Source: Botryobacter ruber (GTDB taxonomy: Bacteria; Bacteroidota; Bacteroidia; Cytophagales; Hymenobacteraceae). Taken from it: 64,000 nucleotides of DNA. A model generated the notes under the pieces. It worked only from the letters and a program-made list of their open reading frames with translations. It was not told where the DNA came from and did no database searches. Positions 60,017 through 64,000 of this stretch are shown here, one piece after another. The DNA is taken from positions 94,731 through 158,730 of the forward strand of contig NZ_QCZK02000059.1 of the NCBI RefSeq assembly GCF_003347595.2, given 5' to 3'. Every line of letters starts with the position of its first letter. The stretch's first letter is position 1. Made by a program: the position numbers and the translations under genes.

Positions 60017-61555
60017 ATGGTAAAAAAAGCTATCACATCAATTGCCGGAAGAATGTCATTTCTGCTGATCTTCCTGGCGCTGGGGTCGTGTACGAAGCCG
60101 CTGCAGGCGCAGCAAAAAGCGGGTAACAAGCCGATGAATGTTATCTTCATCCTGAGCGACGACCACCGCTACGACTTTATGGGCTTTATGAACAAAGTGC
60201 CGGGGCTGCAGACGCCCAACATGGACCGTATGGCCAGGGAAGGCGCACACCTGGAAAACGCCTTTGTTACCACCGCCCTGTGCTCGCCCAGCCGCGCCTC
60301 CATCCTTACTGGCCAGTACGCCCATACGCACACCATCGTGGATAACAACGCCCCGATACCGGAGGGCCTGACCTTCTTCCCGCAGTACCTCCAGAAGCAG
60401 GGTTACCAGACCGGCTTCTTCGGCAAGTGGCACATGGGCCACGAAGACGACATGCCGCAGCCCGGTTTCGACCAGTGGGTCAGCTTCAGGGGCCAGGGCG
60501 TTTATTTCAACCCGGTGCTGAACATTAACGGTAAATCAGTAAAGCAACCCGAAGGAACTTATGTAACAGATCTGCTCACGGACCAAACGCTGGACTGGCT
60601 GAACAAACGCGACAAGAACAAGCCGTTCTTTGCTTACCTTTCGCACAAGGGCGTTCATGCCGAATTTCAGCCGGCTCCGCGTCATGCCGGCAAATACAAA
60701 GACATGCCCATTGTCAGCCCGCAGTCTATGTACCTGACGGCTACAGAAGAGAGCCCTGTTTTTGGCAAAAAGCAGGAGCCCCAGGGCCCGGTAAACACCC
60801 GAGATATTCCGGAGTGGGTGCGCAAGCAGCGCAACAGCTGGCATGGTGTGGACGGCATGTATGACGGCGACATCAAGTTTGATGTGTTCTACCGCAACTA
60901 CCTGGAAACGCTGCTGAGCGTGGACGAGAGTATCGGCAAAGTGCTGGCCTGGCTTAAAAAAGAAGGGCTGGATAAAAACACCATCGTGTTTTATATGGGC
61001 GATAATGGTTTTATCTTTGGCGAGCACGGCCTGATAGACAAACGCAATGCCTATGAGCCGTCGATGCGGGTGCCGCTGCTGGTGCGTGGTCCGGGTGTGG
61101 TGAATGCAGGCATTAAAGTGCCGCAGATGGTGATGAACATCGACATTGCGCCAACCATTATGGACATGGCCGGCATGTCGACACCGGAAAACATGCAGGG
61201 CCGCACTTTTCTCCCGCTGCTGAAAGGAGAAAAGGTACCGTCGTGGCGCGACAGGATTTTTTATGAGTATTACTGGGAGTGGGCTTTCCCGCAGACGCCA
61301 ACCGTATTCGCCATCCGTACCGACCAATACAAGTACATTTACAACCATGGTCTGTGGGATATAAACGAGTTGTACGACATCAAAGCAGACCCGGAAGAAA
61401 TGAACAACCTGATTCGCAGTCCGCAGCACCAGCAGGTAGCCGCACAGCTGAAGAAAGAGTTGTGGGACTGGCTCGAGCGTACCGGCGGCCTGCAGATACC
61501 GCTCAAGCCTGTGCCACACCGCCGCATCGACCTGCCATTTAAAGGCACTTATTAA
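60017..61555 (+). CDS. Sulfatase (formylglycine-dependent arylsulfatase family)
   Basis: This 512-residue protein has an N-terminal signal, with a possible lipobox at LALGSC, and mature sequence starting NVIFILSDDHRYDFMGF (metal-binding aspartates). The sulfatase signature is CSPSRASILTGQYAHTH with Cys89, which must be converted to formylglycine. GKWHMG supplies the conserved lysine and histidine, and YMGDNGFIFGEHGLIDKRNAYEPSMRVPLLVRGPG the second metal-site half. The C-terminal part (IRTDQYKYIYNHGLWDINELYDIKADPEEMNNL) is standard for the family. It removes sulfate from a carbohydrate outside the cytoplasm. The activating enzyme is encoded 44 bases downstream. A sulfatase is unusual in a purely pectin locus and suggests that a sulfated, perhaps algal, glycan is also used. 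Confidence 0.93.
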   Translation: MVKKAITSIAGRMSFLLIFLALGSCTKPLQAQQKAGNKPMNVIFILSDDHRYDFMGFMNKVPGLQTPNMDRMAREGAHLENAFVTTALCSPSRASILTGQYAHTHTIVDNNAPIPEGLTFFPQYLQKQGYQTGFFGKWHMGHEDDMPQPGFDQWVSFRGQGVYFNPVLNINGKSVKQPEGTYVTDLLTDQTLDWLNKRDKNKPFFAYLSHKGVHAEFQPAPRHAGKYKDMPIVSPQSMYLTATEESPVFGKKQEPQGPVNTRDIPEWVRKQRNSWHGVDGMYDGDIKFDVFYRNYLETLLSVDESIGKVLAWLKKEGLDKNTIVFYMGDNGFIFGEHGLIDKRNAYEPSMRVPLLVRGPGVVNAGIKVPQMVMNIDIAPTIMDMAGMSTPENMQGRTFLPLLKGEKVPSWRDRIFYEYYWEWAFPQTPTVFAIRTDQYKYIYNHGLWDINELYDIKADPEEMNNLIRSPQHQQVAAQLKKELWDWLERTGGLQIPLKPVPHRRIDLPFKGTY

Positions 61556-61599
61556 GTAGTGCTGGTGTTAGGAAGATATTGTTCCAGAAAAATTATTAC

Positions 61600-62739
61600 A
61601 TGTTTACAACCCAAAAGATTACCCTCTTTTTTACCGGCATCGCCCTCCTTTGCCTCCCTGCCTGCCAGTCAGGCGGGGGCAAAGAAGCGGAGGTGGTAAC
61701 AGCTACCGCAACCGAAGCCAGCGAAACAACCCACTGCAGCAGCAACCTGCCAGCCCGCTTTGCCGCTTCATCCGACACGGCATCTTACCAGGCAAAGGAA
61801 CTGTCGCACGATGGGATGGTTTGGATTGAAGGGGGAAGCTTCGGCATGGGCGCCACCGATACCGAAGGCCGCCCTGATGAGTATCCGCAGCACCAGGTAA
61901 AGGTGAAGGGCTTCTGGATAGATGCCACCGAAGTAACCAACGCCCAGTTTGCCGAGTTTGTGAAAGCAACCGGCTATGTAACAACCGCCGAACGCGCCCC
62001 GGATTGGGAAGAACTGAAGCTGCAACTGCCGCCCGGCACACCAAAGCCCCACGACAGCTTACTGGTAGCAGCTTCGCTGGTGTTTACGCCACCGGCACAG
62101 CTGGTATCGCTGCGTAACCCCGGCCAGTGGTGGAGCTGGAAAAAAGGAGCCGACTGGCGCCACCCGCAGGGCGCTGGCAGCAGCATCAAAGGCAAAGAAA
62201 ATCATCCGGTGGTGCAGGTTTCCTGGGACGATGCCATGGCTTATGCCAAATGGGCCGGGAAGCGGTTGCCTACCGAAGCCGAGTGGGAATTTGCAGCCAG
62301 AGGCGGCATGCAGGACCAGAAATACCCGTGGGGCAACGAGGATGTAGAGCAAGGCAAGCCCAAAGCGAACACCTGGCAGGGCACCTTCCCGGTAAAGAAC
62401 ACCGGCTGGGACAAGAATACAGGGCTGTCGCAGGTTAAAAGCTTTGCGCCGAACAAGTTCGGCCTTTACGACATGTCAGGCAACGTATGGGAATGGTGCG
62501 CCGACTGGTACGATGCCAACTACTACAAAACAGTAGCCTCCGGCGTGTCAGACAACCCGAAAGGGCCGGCCAGAAGCTATGATCCGGACGAACCTTCCAC
62601 CCCGAAGCGGGTAGTGCGCGGCGGCTCCTTTATGTGCCACAGCAGCTACTGCAAAGGCTACCGCGTTACTTCCCGCATGAAATCGTCGGCAGATACCGGC
62701 CTGGAGAATACCGGGTTCCGGTGTGTATCGTCGGAGTAG
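61600..62739 (+). CDS. Formylglycine-generating enzyme, lipoprotein
   Basis: This 379-residue protein has a lipoprotein signal (LLCLPAC, Cys near 23) and a formylglycine-generating-enzyme/SUMF1 domain from GMVWIEGGSFGMGATDTEG to NTGFRCVSSE. Both active-site cysteines of the oxygen-dependent enzyme are present: GGSFMCHSSYC gives Cys346 and Cys351, with the same five-residue spacing as in the human and actinobacterial enzymes. This is notable because many bacterial proteins with this domain lack them. VTNAQFAEFVKATGYVT and LPTEAEWEFAARGG are also typical. It presumably activates the sulfatase encoded just upstream by oxidising its Cys89, apparently in the periplasm. The ATG at 61600 begins the lipoprotein signal. 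Confidence 0.9.
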   Translation: MFTTQKITLFFTGIALLCLPACQSGGGKEAEVVTATATEASETTHCSSNLPARFAASSDTASYQAKELSHDGMVWIEGGSFGMGATDTEGRPDEYPQHQVKVKGFWIDATEVTNAQFAEFVKATGYVTTAERAPDWEELKLQLPPGTPKPHDSLLVAASLVFTPPAQLVSLRNPGQWWSWKKGADWRHPQGAGSSIKGKENHPVVQVSWDDAMAYAKWAGKRLPTEAEWEFAARGGMQDQKYPWGNEDVEQGKPKANTWQGTFPVKNTGWDKNTGLSQVKSFAPNKFGLYDMSGNVWEWCADWYDANYYKTVASGVSDNPKGPARSYDPDEPSTPKRVVRGGSFMCHSSYCKGYRVTSRMKSSADTGLENTGFRCVSSE

Positions 62740-62823
62740 GAGGAAAACAGCAAGAGTAAGTAAAGTCGCCCTTCAAATGAGGACAAAATATTTCCAACTG
62801 AAGATGCTTTAACTAACCTAATC

Positions 62824-63672
62824 ATGAAGCTCATAAAACTGTTATGTATTGCGGCCTTCCTGTTGTGTGCAACAACTGCCCCACAGGCGCAAACACTGAA
62901 GGTGGCCACCTACAACATCAAGTACGACGAAGTCAGGGATACGGTGAATGCCTGGAAAACACGCCTGCCCTTGCTGACGGGACTTATCCGGTACAATGAC
63001 TTTGATATTTTCGGGACGCAGGAAGGACTGCACCACCAGTTGCAGGACATGACCCATGAAATGCCAGGCTATGCGTATATTGGTGCAGGCAGAGACGATG
63101 GTAAACAGAAGGGGGAGTTTTCGGCTATTTTTTATAAAACCGATAAATTCAAACTGCTCAAAAACGGAGATTTCTGGCTTTCCGAAACACCCGATAAACC
63201 GGGCAAGGGCTGGGATGCGGCTTACCCGCGCATTGGCACCTGGGGGCAGTTCCAGGACAAAGCTACCGGTTTCACGTTCTACCTCTTCAACATGCACTTT
63301 GATAACCGGGGAGAGCAGGCGCGGGAAGAAAGCGCGAAACTGGTGCTGCGCAAGATAAATGAACTGGCTGGAAAATCGCCTGTTATCCTGACCGGCGACT
63401 TTAACTTCAGCCAGGACAATCCTGTTTACCAGCTTATCACTTCCTCTGCTCTGTTAAAAGATGCCTACCAGTTGGCAGATGTTAAGTATGCCCCAAGCGG
63501 CACGTTTAACAACTTTGGCGCCCAACACATCACCAACGATAGGATAGATCATATTTTCCTGACGTCCGGGTTTAAAGTGCAACGCTACGGCATCCACACC
63601 GACACCTACGGCAAAGGGAAATACCCGTCTGACCACTTCCCGGTGTCGGTGTTGATTTCTTACAAGAAGTAA
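62824..63672 (+). CDS. Secreted endonuclease/exonuclease/phosphatase-family protein
   Basis: This 282-residue protein has a signal peptide ending PQAQ. The fold motifs appear in order: LKVATYNIKYDE, IFGTQEGLHHQL (metal-binding Glu), FNMHFDNRGEQAREESA, VILTGDFNFSQDNPVY (Asp and Asn) and NDRIDHIFLTSGF followed by SDHFPVSVLI (catalytic Asp-His). Secreted members in Bacteroidota are often listed with sugar-degradation genes and may be phosphodiesterases or phosphatases acting on sugar phosphates or lipids; a nuclease role is also possible. It follows the formylglycine enzyme gene by 84 bases and may be part of the same transcript. Confidence 0.85.
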   Translation: MKLIKLLCIAAFLLCATTAPQAQTLKVATYNIKYDEVRDTVNAWKTRLPLLTGLIRYNDFDIFGTQEGLHHQLQDMTHEMPGYAYIGAGRDDGKQKGEFSAIFYKTDKFKLLKNGDFWLSETPDKPGKGWDAAYPRIGTWGQFQDKATGFTFYLFNMHFDNRGEQAREESAKLVLRKINELAGKSPVILTGDFNFSQDNPVYQLITSSALLKDAYQLADVKYAPSGTFNNFGAQHITNDRIDHIFLTSGFKVQRYGIHTDTYGKGKYPSDHFPVSVLISYKK

Positions 63673-63701
63673 TAGCCGGATAAAGCAGCGTCTGCTAATT
63701 G

Positions 63702-63776
63702 AAAGCCACAGCCCCCGCCAGTTTCACAATACGTGTTAAAGGCGGGGGCTGTGGCTTTGGTGGGTGGTGGTGCAGA
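63702..63776. repeat. Long hairpin joined to a divergent AV-type repeat
   Basis: AAAGCCACAGCCCCCGCC (63702-63719) pairs perfectly with GGCGGGGGCTGTGGCTTT (63741-63758), and GGTGGGTGGTGGTGCAG follows. The right arm resembles the repeat family. A T run is missing, so it may be a terminator of reduced strength or simply a repeat-derived hairpin. Confidence 0.6.
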
Positions 63777-63891
63777 ATTTATACCAACTAAAAAGTACCT
63801 TCCATTCTATAAACTCTAGTAGCTGGCCTTACTGGAGCTTGCCCACAAGGTACTGTCTTAAAAGTCAAGTTTTTTTATAGGATAATTTTGT

Positions 63892-63899
63892 TATCTTTG
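63892..63899 (+). promoter_or_regulatory. Candidate promoter -7 element
   Basis: TATCTTTG fits TAnnTTTG after a T-rich stretch. It precedes a short transcript candidate that ends at the terminator at 63951. Confidence 0.4.
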
Positions 63900-63905
63900 T
63901 CTTAC

Positions 63906-63979
63906 CCAAAAGAGAGCTCCCAGCCGAAAGGTCACGGATGTTCATCTTGTGTAGCCCCGCTAGCCGGGGCTACTTTTTT
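63906..63979 (+). ncRNA. Candidate short RNA or leader
   Basis: A region of about 70 bases lies between the -7-like element at 63892 and the hairpin-T terminator at 63951-63979. It contains GAGAGCTC near the 5' side and CAGCCGAAAGGTCACGGATG, but no known riboswitch family was recognised. A frame starting at the ATG near 63939 stays open to the window end, so the region could instead be the 5' leader of a gene starting outside the window, ending in an attenuator. Confidence 0.3.
63951..63979 (+). terminator. Intrinsic terminator near the right edge
   Basis: GTAGCCCCG pairs with CGGGGCTAC around a short CTAGC loop and is followed by TTTTTT. No gene lies immediately upstream on the plus strand, which is why a short RNA or attenuator is suspected. 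Confidence 0.82.
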
Positions 63980-64000
63980 ATGCTGCTGCGCAGCAACCCA

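Noticed and set aside
1..64000. tRNA, rRNA, integrase, insertion sequences, origin of replication
   Set aside because: I looked for cloverleaf and rRNA-like sequence and for transposase or integrase motifs and found none that I could support.

Overview
The window is bacterial DNA of roughly 50 % GC and almost certainly comes from the phylum Bacteroidota. It carries a SusC/SusD outer-membrane pair, many secreted carbohydrate-active enzymes with Sec or lipoprotein signals, few Shine-Dalgarno sequences, and several TAnnTTTG-type -7 promoter elements. Gene content and the abundance of paired intergenic palindromes fit an environmental Cytophagales (Hymenobacteraceae such as Pontibacter or a relative); this genus-level guess is inference only.

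Layout. 1-614: 3' end of a secreted beta-helix protein. 994-3859: OmpR-type two-component system plus a PepSY-like periplasmic protein. 4162-13610: pectin-degradation block on the + strand (two tandem DUF1593 proteins, PL1 pectate lyase, GH106 alpha-L-rhamnosidase, GH105 unsaturated rhamnogalacturonyl hydrolase). 13788-24540: a sugar-catabolic regulon (DeoR regulator, ketol-isomerase, split transketolase, RbsB-like lipoprotein, DUF2291 protein, RbsA-like ATPase, RbsC-like permease, glycerol-kinase-like FGGY kinase). 25288-35429: CE15-like esterase, second PL1 lyase, GH127 beta-L-arabinofuranosidase, sodium/solute symporter, DapA-family aldolase and L-fucose isomerase. 35809-42825: SusD, SusC and a divergent GH28 polygalacturonase. 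42994-45490: aldo/keto reductase and a dicarboxylate/amino-acid symporter. 45886-55215: an ABC-type efflux locus (HlyD adaptor, TolC, MacB-like ATPase, two FtsX permeases) ending in an NtrC-like regulator and its kinase. 55568-63672: GH31, a CE1-like esterase, a sulfatase with a formylglycine-generating enzyme, and an endonuclease/exonuclease/phosphatase-fold protein.

How the parts fit. The enzymes target pectin, particularly rhamnogalacturonan: the backbone is cut by PL1 and GH28, and side groups are removed by GH106, GH105, GH127 and esterases. The intracellular genes handle the released sugars: FucI, an aldo/keto reductase and a DapA-family aldolase for L-fucose-like sugars. The isomerase, FGGY kinase and split transketolase match the known logic of D-apiose catabolism (apiose to apulose to apulose 4-phosphate, then a transketolase step). 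Apiose and fucose are both rhamnogalacturonan-II sugars, so the window may be a rhamnogalacturonan-II sugar-utilisation island. The substrate is inferred, not proven.

The intergenic spaces are unusually rich in dispersed repeats. There are at least six families of paired palindromes (REP/BIME-like) and one alanine/valine-coding-like 28-base repeat that occurs more than a dozen times between genes and once, in frame, inside the tolC-like gene. No transposase, tRNA, rRNA or CRISPR array was seen.
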